NCBI GenBank assembly: GCA_011191875.1
Contig: DUFC01000034.1
Location: 1 to 64,000 of the forward strand
DNA: 64,000 bases
From: Dehalococcoidia bacterium
GTDB taxonomy: Bacteria > Chloroflexota > Dehalococcoidia > Dehalococcoidales > W498
Reading direction: 5' to 3'
Shown here piece after piece: positions 1-10,161 of this stretch; positions within the stretch are counted from its first letter, which is position 1, and every line of letters starts with the position of its first letter. A model generated the notes under the pieces. The model worked only from the letters and a program-made list of their open reading frames with translations, made no database searches and had not been told where the DNA came from. Made by a program: the position numbers and the translations under genes.

Positions 1-764
1 GAATAGGTAGAAAGTCGTGTTAGTTGTCCTAGAACCCCCTTCTGTGTTTCCTCAATATAGTGAATAATAGCACCGACAGCTCTTACCGCCAGGGGTAGAT
101 TACCACATCCATAGCCGTCAAGGGTAGTTACGCCAAAATGGTCAAGCACTGTCTTTTGGGCTATCTCCATCTCAAACCAGTAATCATCAAGGCGGGTTAC
201 CGGGGCAGCTAAGTATAAGCCAGATAATTCCGAGCTACTAGAAGCAATAATCTCCGAGGGATTAAGACGCTCCAGTTCGGGAACAGCCCGCTGAAGAGAG
301 ACCTGAGTAGTATCAAATTCGCTGGTTGTTATGTCTACATAGGCTATTCCCACAGCCTCTTCACCCATAACCAGGCTGGCTAAATAATTATTAGTCTTAC
401 TATCAAGGAGGCTAGACTCAACCACTGTGCCCGGTGTTACCAGGCGGATAACTTCACGCTCCACTAGCCCTTTTGTCTCACCAGGCTTGGTCACCTGCTC
501 ACAGATAGCCACCTTATAACTACGACTAATTAGTCTCGCCAGATAGTTATCCAGGGCATGATAGGGGATGCCAGCCATAGGTACACGATGCCCCTTGCCC
601 ATCTCCCTTGAGGTCAAGGTAATCTCTAGCTCACGGGAGGTAAGCTTGGCATCATCATCAAAGGTCTCGTAGAAATCACCCAACCGAAAGAAGACAATAG
701 CCTGAGGATACTTGTGCTTAATCCTGAGATATTGTTGCCGGATAGGGGTTAAGCCTTCTCTCAT
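1..764 (-). CDS. mutS: DNA mismatch repair protein MutS, N-terminal part (gene runs off the left edge)
   Basis: Minus-strand translation from the ATG at 764 reads MREGLTPIRQQYLRIKHKYPQAIVFFRLGDFYETFDDDAKLTSRELEITLTSREMGKGHRVPMAGIPYHALDNYLARLI..., the canonical MutS N-terminus. Absent from the ORF track because it is truncated. Confidence 0.95.
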   Translation of the reverse strand, partial: MREGLTPIRQQYLRIKHKYPQAIVFFRLGDFYETFDDDAKLTSRELEITLTSREMGKGHRVPMAGIPYHALDNYLARLISRSYKVAICEQVTKPGETKGLVEREVIRLVTPGTVVESSLLDSKTNNYLASLVMGEEAVGIAYVDITTSEFDTTQVSLQRAVPELERLNPSEIIASSSSELSGLYLAAPVTRLDDYWFEMEIAQKTVLDHFGVTTLDGYGCGNLPLAVRAVGAIIHYIEETQKGVLGQLTRLSTY

Positions 765-867
765 AGTAGTCTATTCTACTAGAATTTGTGGCTAAAAGAA
801 AAGGGTTAGTATATGAGGTTATTTAAAAGCCAAGCTCCTACGAGTGGAGAGTAGGAACAAAGTGTAG

Positions 868-1041
868 TTATAACTTCGGAGAGGAAACTGTTGGTTCGTC
901 TCTTTGCTTTGCTAACTCCCTCTGGTATGCTTTCCACCCAGGACACCACTTAGTATGCCATCGCCAAATCTTACTGATTATTGAGTTAGGTTTTCTTTCT
1001 GCATAGTTACGGAGTTTACAGCTTTCACAGTTTGAAGTCAT
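868..1041 (-). CDS. Small 57-aa Cys/Trp-rich protein (candidate zinc-binding microprotein)
   Basis: Minus-strand ORF MTSNCESCKLRNYAERKPNSIISKIWRWHTKWCPGWKAYQRELAKQRDEPTVSSPKL* with AAGGAAGGTGG upstream of the ATG. Below the ORF-track length cutoff. Confidence 0.6.
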   Translation of the reverse strand: MTSNCESCKLRNYAERKPNSIISKIWRWHTKWCPGWKAYQRELAKQRDEPTVSSPKL

Positions 1042-1572
1042 CTTCTTACCACCTTCCTTTGTATAATCCAGGGTCGGTGAAATATTTTATTGATTCTAAT
1101 ATTACCACATCAGTATAGAACTGACAATAAAATAGAGATAGACTCCTGTGCGTGTGGCTACTATAGTATTTCGTAGTGGCTATCCATTCAAGATAAACTT
1201 TAGGGGAATAATAATAAAGTCGTTTATCTACCCCGAAATGACTTGTTTCGGGGGCTACCTCAACCCCTTCTTCCGTGAAATCCTGAATACTAATTTTTAA
1301 ATACCAAAAAAACCTTATGGACGGTTGTCCTCCAGCAAATTATTAAAATAGTCTGTCAAGCTGAGTGAGTATAGCAACCGAAGAATCTCTTCGAGCATAT
1401 AAGAGGAGGTTCCACGTCCTTCCACCGAAGGACTCGGAATGACACAATATTAGAAACAGTCTATTTTCGGTGAAAATCAAAAATACAAATCTCTAAAGTT
1501 TAGGATTTATGGTTTTATTGAAGAGGGGCTTTGACCGCCTTAAGCAATCTTAATAATATAGAACTGAGAATT

Positions 1573-2970
1573 CTATCCCTTAAAATACTCATCTATAGAT
1601 ACGGCGGCACGTTTGGCGGCGCCCATAGCACTAATTACGGTAGCGGAACCAGTAGCTATATCACCACCAGCCCAAACACAAGGCTTCTTCGTCTCACCGG
1701 TAACTTCATCGGCTACCACAACACCCCGCTTACCGATTTCCAGACCTTCAGCAGTTTGGGCAATAACAGGATTAGGCGTAGTGCCTAGAGCCACTATCAC
1801 CACATCTACATCAATAATAAACTCACTCCCCGGCTTAGCAATGGGGCGACGCCGGCCACTATCATCAGGCTCCCCCAGTTCCATCTCATAGCACTCCATA
1901 CCAAGTACCCAGTTCTGTTCATCGCCCAAGAACTGCTTGGGATTGGTTAATAGCTTAAACTCAATACCCTCCGCCTTGGCATTCTCTACTTCTTCCCGGC
2001 GGGCTGGCATTTCTACTTCTGAGCGCCGATAGACAATATAAACCTCCTCGGCGCCAAGCCTGAGAGCGCACCTAGCTGAATCCATAGCCACATTACCACC
2101 ACCAATCACCGCCACCCTTTTACCCACCTTCACTGGGGTATCATATTCAGGAAACTTATATGCCTTCATCAGATTAACTCGGGTTAAGAACTCGTTTGCC
2201 GAATAGATGCCATTAAGGTTCTCACCAGGGATATTCATAAACATCGGTAAGCCAGCACCAGTGCCCAGAAAAACAGCCTGGTAACCATTGTTTAGTAACT
2301 CGTCGATAGTAAACAATTTACCTATTAGTGAATCTAATTCAAGTTTCACCCCTAAAGAAGTAACATATTCAACCTCAGCCTGGACAATATTTTTAGGTAA
2401 CCTGAACTCAGGGATACCATACATTAATACCCCACCAGCCACATGTAGCGCTTCAAAAATGGTAACACTGTATCCAAGCTTAGCCAAATCAGCCGCCACT
2501 GTTAGTCCAGCTGGTCCTGAGCCGACCACTGCTACCTGTTTGCCGTTTGGCTTGGGCTGGACTATCGGTGGGTTTAATGACTGCATATGAGCCCGCTCCC
2601 AATCAGCCACATAACGCTCCAAACGACCGATAGCCATAGGCGCTCCCTTCTTAGCCAGAGAGCAAGTAGCTTCACACTGCGTCTCTTGAGGGCAGACCCG
2701 CCCGCAGATACCGGGCAGACTATTTTTATCTTTGAGGATTCTTACTGCGTCAGGCATATCACCATCGCAGATAGCCTTGATAAAACCAGGGATGTCCACC
2801 CATACCGGACAGCCATCAACACAAGAGCGCTTGGGGCATTGGATGCAGCGGCTTGCCTCGGCTTGAGCTTGCTCATCACTATAACCTAAAGCAACCTCAT
2901 TAAAATTATTACTGCGTGTCTTGGGGTCTTGCCTTGGCATCGGCTCTCGGTTCAAGTTAAGTTTTGGCAT
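1573..2970 (-). CDS. NADPH-dependent glutamate synthase small-chain-like / NfnB-like flavoprotein
   Basis: 465 aa. N-terminal Fe-S Cys motifs (CIQCPKRSCVDGCPVWVDIP, CGRVCPQETQCEATC) and two Rossmann motifs (VAVVGSGPAGLTVAADLAKLGYSV, VAVIGGGNVAMDSARCALRLG). Confidence 0.9.
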   Translation of the reverse strand: MPKLNLNREPMPRQDPKTRSNNFNEVALGYSDEQAQAEASRCIQCPKRSCVDGCPVWVDIPGFIKAICDGDMPDAVRILKDKNSLPGICGRVCPQETQCEATCSLAKKGAPMAIGRLERYVADWERAHMQSLNPPIVQPKPNGKQVAVVGSGPAGLTVAADLAKLGYSVTIFEALHVAGGVLMYGIPEFRLPKNIVQAEVEYVTSLGVKLELDSLIGKLFTIDELLNNGYQAVFLGTGAGLPMFMNIPGENLNGIYSANEFLTRVNLMKAYKFPEYDTPVKVGKRVAVIGGGNVAMDSARCALRLGAEEVYIVYRRSEVEMPARREEVENAKAEGIEFKLLTNPKQFLGDEQNWVLGMECYEMELGEPDDSGRRRPIAKPGSEFIIDVDVVIVALGTTPNPVIAQTAEGLEIGKRGVVVADEVTGETKKPCVWAGGDIATGSATVISAMGAAKRAAVSIDEYFKG

Positions 2971-2991
2971 ATACTTACCCCGGACTTCTAT

Positions 2992-3831
2992 TCAGGAAAG
3001 GATGCCATGTTGAGACTGCCACTGCTCAAAGGAACGCTTCTCTTCATCAATGTAGATACGCTGGCGGGCAAAGAGCAAATCCCAGTCTACCTGATGCCCA
3101 TCAAAATCAGGGCCATCAACACAAGTAAATTTGGTCTCATCACCTACAGATACCCGGCAGCATCCACACATACCGGTACCATCAACCATTATCGGATTCA
3201 AGCTAACAATAGTCTTAACCCCAAAAGGCTGTGTGGTTTTGGCACAGAATTTCATCATAATGCTTGGTCCAATAGCAATAACCCGGTCAACTCTTTCGCC
3301 GGTTTCAAGCAACTCCTTCAGCGGCTCAGTTACCATCCCTTTCCGAGCATAAGACCCATCATCAGTAGTAACTATTAGCTGGTCACTGACACGGTGCAAC
3401 TCTTCTTCCCAAAAGATAAGGCTTCTGTTCCGTGCCCCCATGATTGAAATAACCCGGTTCCCTTCTTTCTTCATTGCCCGAGCGATAGGCATTATGGTAG
3501 CAACAGCAAATCCCCCGGCAACACAGACTACCGTTCCAAACTTATCAATATGGGTAGGTAAACCTAGTGGTCCCACTAAATTAGCAATAAAATCGCCGTC
3601 TTCGAGTAAAGCTAGCCGGTGAGTGGTCGTCCCCACTTCCATAAAAACGATGGTGACACTACCCTCTTCCTCATCCCAGTCAGCAATGGTCAATGGAATA
3701 CGCTCACCCTTTTCATCAATCCTAATAACGACGAATTGTCCTGGTTGAGCCTTCTTAGCCACATTCGGTGCCGCAACTTTGAACAGATGGATATTGGGCA
3801 CCAGGTCTTGTTTTAGCAGAATCTTGTACAC
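2992..3831 (-). CDS. Sulfide dehydrogenase / ferredoxin-NADP reductase FAD-NAD binding subunit (NfnA/SudB-like)
   Basis: 279 aa. Ferredoxin reductase-like fold with C-terminal MVDGTGMCGCCRVSVGDETKFTCVDGPDFDGHQVDW typical of the NfnA/SudB family. Paired with the NfnB-like gene. Confidence 0.88.
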   Translation of the reverse strand: MYKILLKQDLVPNIHLFKVAAPNVAKKAQPGQFVVIRIDEKGERIPLTIADWDEEEGSVTIVFMEVGTTTHRLALLEDGDFIANLVGPLGLPTHIDKFGTVVCVAGGFAVATIMPIARAMKKEGNRVISIMGARNRSLIFWEEELHRVSDQLIVTTDDGSYARKGMVTEPLKELLETGERVDRVIAIGPSIMMKFCAKTTQPFGVKTIVSLNPIMVDGTGMCGCCRVSVGDETKFTCVDGPDFDGHQVDWDLLFARQRIYIDEEKRSFEQWQSQHGILS

Positions 3832-3837
3832 CTACTT

Positions 3838-6594
3838 CTAATGAGTCCTCTCAACCCTCACTGCGCATACTTTGAACTCAGGTATCTTTGAAACAGGGTC
3901 AAATACTGGATTAGTAAGCAGGTTAGCCGAGCTTTCGGCGAAATGGAAGGTCAAGAAAACTACCCCCGCCGGTGACACCTCGGTTATCTTGGCTTTAGCC
4001 ACTATTTCTCCCCGTCGAGAAACGACCTTTACCATCTCACCATCAACGATGCCTAAAGCTGAGGCATCACTGGGGTTTATCTCCAGTGGTCCTTCCTCTA
4101 GGAGTATATTAAGCCCCTTTACCTTCCGGGTCATGGTACCAGTGTGAAAGTGAAATAGACTGCGCCCTGTGGTCAGGATAAGGGGATATTCATCATCAGG
4201 GAGTTCCTTAGGCGGCTTATACTCCAGGGGTACAAAGTGTCCCTTCCCCCTTGCGAACCGCTCAGTGTGAAGAATAGGAGTCCCTGGATGCTCTTGAGTA
4301 GGGCAGGGCCACTGTAAACCACCGTTCTCCAAGCGGTTGTAGGAGATACCGCCGTAGCTTGGTGTAAGACTAGCAATCTCATCCATAATTTGAGACGGAG
4401 TCTCAAATTCAAAGCCCTTAGCACTCATTCTCTGGGCAATCTGACAGGTAATCCACCAGTCAGGTTTGGAATCACCTACAGGTTCAATCGCTTTCCTTAC
4501 CCTCTGCACTCTCCGCTCGGTGTTGGTAAAAGTACCGTCCTTTTCAGCAAAGGTTGCCGTTGGCAGGACAACATCAGCCATCTGAGCTGTTTCAGAGAGG
4601 AAAAAATCCTGTACTACCAAGAATTCCAGTGCTTTTATAGACTCCTTAATATGGTTGATGTCAGGATCACTCAACACCGGGTTTTCTCCAATAAGGTAGA
4701 CTGCCTTTATTTGTCCCTTACTGATAGCCTCAAACATATCAGTGAGGGTCAGCCCTGGAGAGGGATTCAGGCTGCATCCCCAGGCAGTCTCAAATTTCTC
4801 TCTGATAGTCGGGTCAGCTACTGCTTGATATCCGGGATATACATTGGGCAGGGCACCAAGGTCGCAGGCACCCTGAACGTTGTTCTGACCTCGTAAAGGA
4901 TTAACGCCCGTCGATGGCTTGCCTATATTCCCGGTGAGCATCGCCAGGTTAGCCGTAGCTATTACATTATCAGTCCCATGGGAGTGCTGAGTAATGCCCA
5001 TAGCATAGAGAAGGGTAGAAGGTTTATTCGTGGCATATATCAGAGCGGCTTCAACTATCTGATTCTTAGGCACCCCGGTAATCCGCTCCACAGTATCCAG
5101 GTCAAAGTCTTTAAGTGACTCTTTAAAGGTATCAAAGTTCTCACAACGTTCCTCTATAAAGGTTGAGTCAAGCAGTCCTTCATCCACTATAACATTCATC
5201 ATCCCCATAAGCAGTGCGACATCGGTACCAGGGTTATGCCGTAACCATAAGTCAGCCCAACGAACCAAGTCAATCTCACGGGGGTTAGCCACAATTAGCT
5301 TTGCCCCTTTATCCACTGCTTTCTTTATCTCCAGCCCAATAACTGGGTGACCCTCGGTAGTGTTGGTACCAATAGCCAGAATACAGCCAGCATCACGAAT
5401 CTCATGCACAGAATTAGTCATGGCTCCGCTGCCAAGCGTTGTGACCAGACCGGCCACAGTGGGAGCATGTCAGAGACGGGCACAGTGGTCTAGATTGTTG
5501 GTACCCAATACTGCTCGGGTAAACTTCTGGGCAACATAGTTATCCTCGTTGGTGCACTTGGCTGATGAGATTACAGCTATCTCATTATTCTCTTTATATT
5601 TGCCTAGTTTGCTGGCAATCATGTCTAGCGCCTCATCCCATGTTGCATCCTCAAAGTTCCCGTTACGCCTTATCATGGGGTTAGTTAAGCGCTCTGGGTG
5701 ATGAACGAATTCAGCAATGCCAAATCGGCCTTTTACGCAAGCTTGCCCCTGATTTATGGTACCATCTCTTTTCGGATTAACCCTGATTACCCTGCCTCTT
5801 TTAACTTCAAGCTCTAACTGACAGCCAACCCCACAGTAGGGACAAGTGGTGACTACCTGATACTCAGCTACGCCCTCCCACCTACTAGTTCGCTCCATCA
5901 GCGCTCCAGTGGGGCAAATATCAACACAGGCTCCACAAAACTGGCATTCCGATTCCTTTAAAGACCAACCAAAGGCAGTTCCAATTAAAGCATCACTACC
6001 TCGGTAGGTAAAAGCTATTGCTCCTCTTCCCCTTACTTCCTGACACACTCTAACACACCGTCCACACAGAATACATAAATTATAATCACGGTCAAAGAAG
6101 GGGTCTCCCCTCTCTATTGGTAGCTCTTTAGAATATGCGTAGGGTAGTGTTACTTCCTCTACCCCTAGGGAGTCGGCTACATCCTGCAACTCACAATGCC
6201 CGTTCCTGGGACAAATTACACAGCGCTCGGTTACTGACACATTGCGTAAACATATATCAAAGGGTTGACATCGCTCTTTGCGATTACAGGTAATACAAAA
6301 ATTGGGGTGCTCAGTTAATATAAGTTCAAAAATGTCTCGTCTTAACTCGTGAATCTGCGGTGTATTCGTCTTTACCACCATCCCATCACTAGCTGGTGTC
6401 GTGCATGAAGTAGGGAAACCCTTAACATTCTCAATCTCTACTATACATAGACGACAGGCACCATAGGGAGTTAAATCAGGGTGGTAACAGAGCGTTGGTA
6501 TGTCTATTCCCGCTTCTTTGGCTGCTTCTAATACCGTCATACCTTCTTTTGCTTTAACTTCTTGACCATCAATGATTAAGGTAATCTCATTCAT
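3838..6594 (-). CDS. fdhA: Formate dehydrogenase alpha subunit, selenoprotein (in-frame TGA = Sec at 5470-5472)
   Basis: Track ORFs 5470-6594 and 3838-5457 are in the same frame and join as ...[30 protein letters not shown]..., matching FDH 'CARxUHxPxVAGL'. The N-terminal part has 2Fe-2S, His-Cys and 4Fe-4S domains (CILCGRCVRVC, CQFCGACVDICPTGAL) and the molybdopterin-site CPYCGVGC. Total length 2757 nt = 919 codons. Confidence 0.93.
5441..5457 (-). promoter_or_regulatory. Candidate bacterial SECIS apical hairpin
   Basis: mRNA sense: UGA-CAUGCUCCCACU-GUGGCC-GGUCU-GGUCAC. A 6-bp stem (one G-U) closes a GGUCU loop, starting 12 nt after the UGA. The loop matches the SelB-recognised GGUCU of E. 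coli fdhF SECIS. Confidence 0.85.
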
Positions 6595-6638
6595 CTGTCT
6601 ATATATCCTTTAGACAATTATTATTCATACCCGTTGCC

Positions 6639-9600
6639 TCAGTGCTCTTCTAAATCACACCTCAGACAGCGTTTTGCTTCCTCAATTGCTTTTTCTTCAT
6701 TAAAGCCAAGCTCTACCTGAGCAAAACCTTTTAACCTTTCATCAAGTGGCAGCATATTCATCGGTGGACGATATTTCTCTCCCTCAACCTCCTCAATATC
6801 AAAGGCTGCCACCTCCTCTTCAGGTGGTGCCAGCACTTCATCTATGTCTCCACCACCACCAAGATACTTGTCTATAGAAATAGCTGCTTGCCGACCGGCA
6901 GCAATTGCCTCTATCACTGATGCCGGTCCTGTTACCACATCACCGCCAGCGTACACCCCCTCCCTTGATGTAACCAGGGTATCAGCATCAACCTCAAGTC
7001 TACCTCCTCTTCCTACTGATAACATATATCTATCAGGCACTTCAGGCTGCTCACCTATAGCCTTTATCATCAGGTCATACTCGTCGGTAAACTCGCTGCC
7101 CTCTATTGGTACAGGTCTCCGTCTACCGCTTGCATCTATCTTACCTAACTCCATCTGTATAAACTCTATCTTTAACTTGCCATTTACACTCATAGCCCTA
7201 ACCGGCGCTGCCAAATAAAGTATTTTTACCCCCTCCCTAAGCGCCTCTTCTATCTCTTCATCACTAGCTGGCATCTCAGCGCGAGTACGACGATAGACAA
7301 TACTTACCTCTTTAGCTCCAAGACGAAGGGCAGTCCGTGACGCATCTATAGCTACATTACCTCCGCCTATCACTACTACCTTGTCCCCCACATCTACCTT
7401 CTTACCCAGGTTGACTTCCCTGAGAAGATCTGTACCATCTACTACACCAACAGTAGTTTCTCCCTCTATACCCATATTCATACCTAAATGGGCACCTACA
7501 CCAACAAAAATAGCACTATAACCTTGCTTAAATAGCTCATCTAATGACTCTACCTTGCTATTTACCTTTATCTCTACCCCAACGTTCTCGATTTCCTTTA
7601 TCTCATTATCCAAGACTTCCCCAGGTAGTCGGTATCGTGGTATTCCTACCCTCATCATACCACCGGCTACTGGTAAAGCTTCAAATACCATTACCTCATG
7701 CCCCAGTTTGGCTAAGTAGTATCCAGCTGTTAGTCCCGCTGGACCTGAACCTACTATGGCTACCTTCTTCCCTGTAGGAGGAGCAATCTTTGAGTTCTGT
7801 TTCCATAATCCAGTATCATGCTCGGCAGCAAAGCATTTTAGTGCCCTTATTCCCAGGGCTTCATCTAATTGATCACGCCGACATCTAGCCTCACAAAGAT
7901 GTAAGCAAACATAGCCAAGCACCGCTGGGAAGGGGACCTTTTCCCGAACTACAGCTAACGCCTCATCATATTTACCGTCAGCAATTAGCCGAATGTAACG
8001 GGGGATTTCTATCCTCGCTGGACAGGTATTCTGACAAGGAGACTTGACCAGCTCCTTGCATGCTGACGCTCGGCAGTAGTGCTTATTTATGTGTTCCTCA
8101 TACTCCTCCCTGAAGTAACGAATTGTAGTTAGAACAGGGTTGGGAGCTGTCTGCCCCAAGGCGCATAAGGAGCCAGATTTAACTACCTGGGCTAATTTCT
8201 CAAGGCGTTCAATATCACCTGACTGCCCCTCTCCCCGGGTAATACGCTCCAGAATGTCTAGCATCTGTCTAGTGCCTACCCGGCAGGGAACACACTTACC
8301 ACAACTCTCTGCCTGAGTGAAGGCTAAGAAATACCTGGCTAAATCAACCATGCAGGTATCTTCATCAGCAACCACCATTCCCCCAGAACCCATTATGGAA
8401 CCAGCCTCGGCTAAGGATTCATAGTCTACCGGCAAGTCTAACATGCTGGCTGGCAGGCAACCACCTGACGGACCCCCGGTTTGCACTGCCTTAAAACGCC
8501 TATCCCTAATAATTCCCCCGCCAATCTCATAAATAATGTCAGCCAATGAAATACCCATAGGCACTTCAATCAAACCAGAATTACGAGTCTTACCGGTTAA
8601 GGCAAATACGACGGTACCCTTACTGGTATCGGTGCCAACACTACTATACCATTCAGCACCCTTAGCAATAATTACCGGCACAGTAGCTAAGCTTTTTACA
8701 TTATTGATATTAGTCGGTTTACCCCATAAGCCGGATACTGCTGGAAAAGGAGGACGAGACCGAGGCATTCCCCTCTTGCCCTCAATAGACATCATCAGGG
8801 CAGTTTCCTCCCCACAAACAAAGGCACCAGCACCTTCCTTTATTTCTATTTGAAAATTAAAGCCAGAACCGAGTATGTTATCACCCAGTAAGCCACGCTC
8901 TACCGTCTGCTTTAAGGCGATCTCTAGTCGCTCTATAGCTAGTGGATATTCTGCTCGACAATAGATGTAGCCATGAGTTGCCCCCATGGCATAGGCGGCA
9001 ACAAGCATACCCTCTAATACCGAATGAGGGTCGGCTTCTAAAATGCTCCTATCCATAAATGCTCCCGGGTCGCCCTCATCAGCATTGCAAATTAGGTACT
9101 TCGCATTGCCCGGCGTCTTCCGACAAAGCTCCCACTTCCGACCAGTGGGGAAACCACCCCCCCCCCTGCCTCTTAATCCAGACTTCTTTACCTCCTCAAT
9201 CACCAGTTCGGGAGTCATCTCAAAGAGAGCTTTCTTCAACGCTTCATAGCCACCCATAGCTAAGTAGTCTTCAATTCTCTCTGGATTAATATGACCACAG
9301 TTGCGGAGAACGATGCGCTTCTGCCTTGCATAGAAAGCGACATCATGGTAGTAAGATATTGCTTCACCTGTCATCGGGTCATGGTAGAACAGCCGCTCTA
9401 CAGGATGCCCATTGACTAGGTGCGATTGGACAATTTCTGGAACATCCTCCACCTGTACCTCAGTATAGAAGAAACCTTCAGGTTCAATATCAACAATGGG
9501 ACCACGCTGGCAAAAACCATGACAGCCAACAAAATCAACCTTTACATCTTTCAATCCTAATGACTCGACTTCCTGCTTCAGAGCATCATAAATCTCATCG

Positions 9601-9701
9601 GAGCCTCCTGCCACACATCCTGTTCCTCTACATACAAGAACAGTCCGAATTTCGGAATTACCAGACGAATTATCTTTATCTACCATACTATCATCCATCA
9701 A
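6639..9701 (-). CDS. NuoF-like NADH-binding subunit fused to a C-terminal GltD-like FAD/NAD(P) oxidoreductase
   Basis: 1020 aa. Thioredoxin-like 2Fe-2S N-terminus (CRGTGC..CHGFCQRGP); NuoF core (GLRGRGGGGFPTGRKWE, SCGKCVPCRVGTRQ); then GltD-type Fe-S and Rossmann motifs (CQNTCPARIEIPRYI, VAIVGSGPAGLTAGYYLAKLGHEV, VVVIGGGNVAIDASRTALRLG). Confidence 0.92.
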   Translation of the reverse strand: MMDDSMVDKDNSSGNSEIRTVLVCRGTGCVAGGSDEIYDALKQEVESLGLKDVKVDFVGCHGFCQRGPIVDIEPEGFFYTEVQVEDVPEIVQSHLVNGHPVERLFYHDPMTGEAISYYHDVAFYARQKRIVLRNCGHINPERIEDYLAMGGYEALKKALFEMTPELVIEEVKKSGLRGRGGGGFPTGRKWELCRKTPGNAKYLICNADEGDPGAFMDRSILEADPHSVLEGMLVAAYAMGATHGYIYCRAEYPLAIERLEIALKQTVERGLLGDNILGSGFNFQIEIKEGAGAFVCGEETALMMSIEGKRGMPRSRPPFPAVSGLWGKPTNINNVKSLATVPVIIAKGAEWYSSVGTDTSKGTVVFALTGKTRNSGLIEVPMGISLADIIYEIGGGIIRDRRFKAVQTGGPSGGCLPASMLDLPVDYESLAEAGSIMGSGGMVVADEDTCMVDLARYFLAFTQAESCGKCVPCRVGTRQMLDILERITRGEGQSGDIERLEKLAQVVKSGSLCALGQTAPNPVLTTIRYFREEYEEHINKHYCRASACKELVKSPCQNTCPARIEIPRYIRLIADGKYDEALAVVREKVPFPAVLGYVCLHLCEARCRRDQLDEALGIRALKCFAAEHDTGLWKQNSKIAPPTGKKVAIVGSGPAGLTAGYYLAKLGHEVMVFEALPVAGGMMRVGIPRYRLPGEVLDNEIKEIENVGVEIKVNSKVESLDELFKQGYSAIFVGVGAHLGMNMGIEGETTVGVVDGTDLLREVNLGKKVDVGDKVVVIGGGNVAIDASRTALRLGAKEVSIVYRRTRAEMPASDEEIEEALREGVKILYLAAPVRAMSVNGKLKIEFIQMELGKIDASGRRRPVPIEGSEFTDEYDLMIKAIGEQPEVPDRYMLSVGRGGRLEVDADTLVTSREGVYAGGDVVTGPASVIEAIAAGRQAAISIDKYLGGGGDIDEVLAPPEEEVAAFDIEEVEGEKYRPPMNMLPLDERLKGFAQVELGFNEEKAIEEAKRCLRCDLEEH

Positions 9702-10161
9702 CTTGCGGTTCCCGTCTATATAAAGCCAATGTTTTTCTTGCTTTAGCTGTGGTCATCCTGCCATAGACAGTTTTATTCACTACCATGACCGGGGCTAAAG
9801 CACACGAACCAAAACAGGCTATTCGCTCCAAGCTAAATCCATAATCCTCGGTTGTTTCCCCAGGTTCAATGCCAAGTTCTCTCTTAACTAGCTCTAAAAT
9901 GCGCCTACCACCTCTAACATAACAGGCGGTACCTTGACAAACCTTTACGGTATGTTCACCTTGCCGTTCAAACCGAAACTGGGCATAAAAACTGGCAACA
10001 CCATAGACCTCACTCTCAGATAAACCCAAAAAAAAGGCTATCTCTGAAACTGCTTCTTCAGGAAGATAGCCTAATTCCTCTTGCACCTTCTGTAGAACGG
10101 GGATTAACGCTCCCCTCTGCCTACGATATGGAGCAAGAATTGGCGATAATCGCTCGCGCAT
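9691..10161 (-). CDS. nuoE: NuoE-like [2Fe-2S] subunit (NADH dehydrogenase 24 kDa family)
   Basis: VKVCQGTACYVRGGRRILE and RIACFGSCALAPVMVVN thioredoxin-like 2Fe-2S motifs. Overlaps the next gene by 11 nt. Confidence 0.9.
   Translation of the reverse strand: MRERLSPILAPYRRQRGALIPVLQKVQEELGYLPEEAVSEIAFFLGLSESEVYGVASFYAQFRFERQGEHTVKVCQGTACYVRGGRRILELVKRELGIEPGETTEDYGFSLERIACFGSCALAPVMVVNKTVYGRMTTAKARKTLALYRREPQVDG

Noticed and set aside
2929-3378. 149-aa plus ORF and other ORFs antisense to the redox operon
   Set aside because: Opposite strand of well-supported genes; no RBS or domain support.
5470-6594. FdhA treated as a pseudogene or two separate genes
   Set aside because: Frame is preserved across the single TGA, flanking residues match the Sec site, and a SECIS-like hairpin follows. 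Recoding explains it better than decay.
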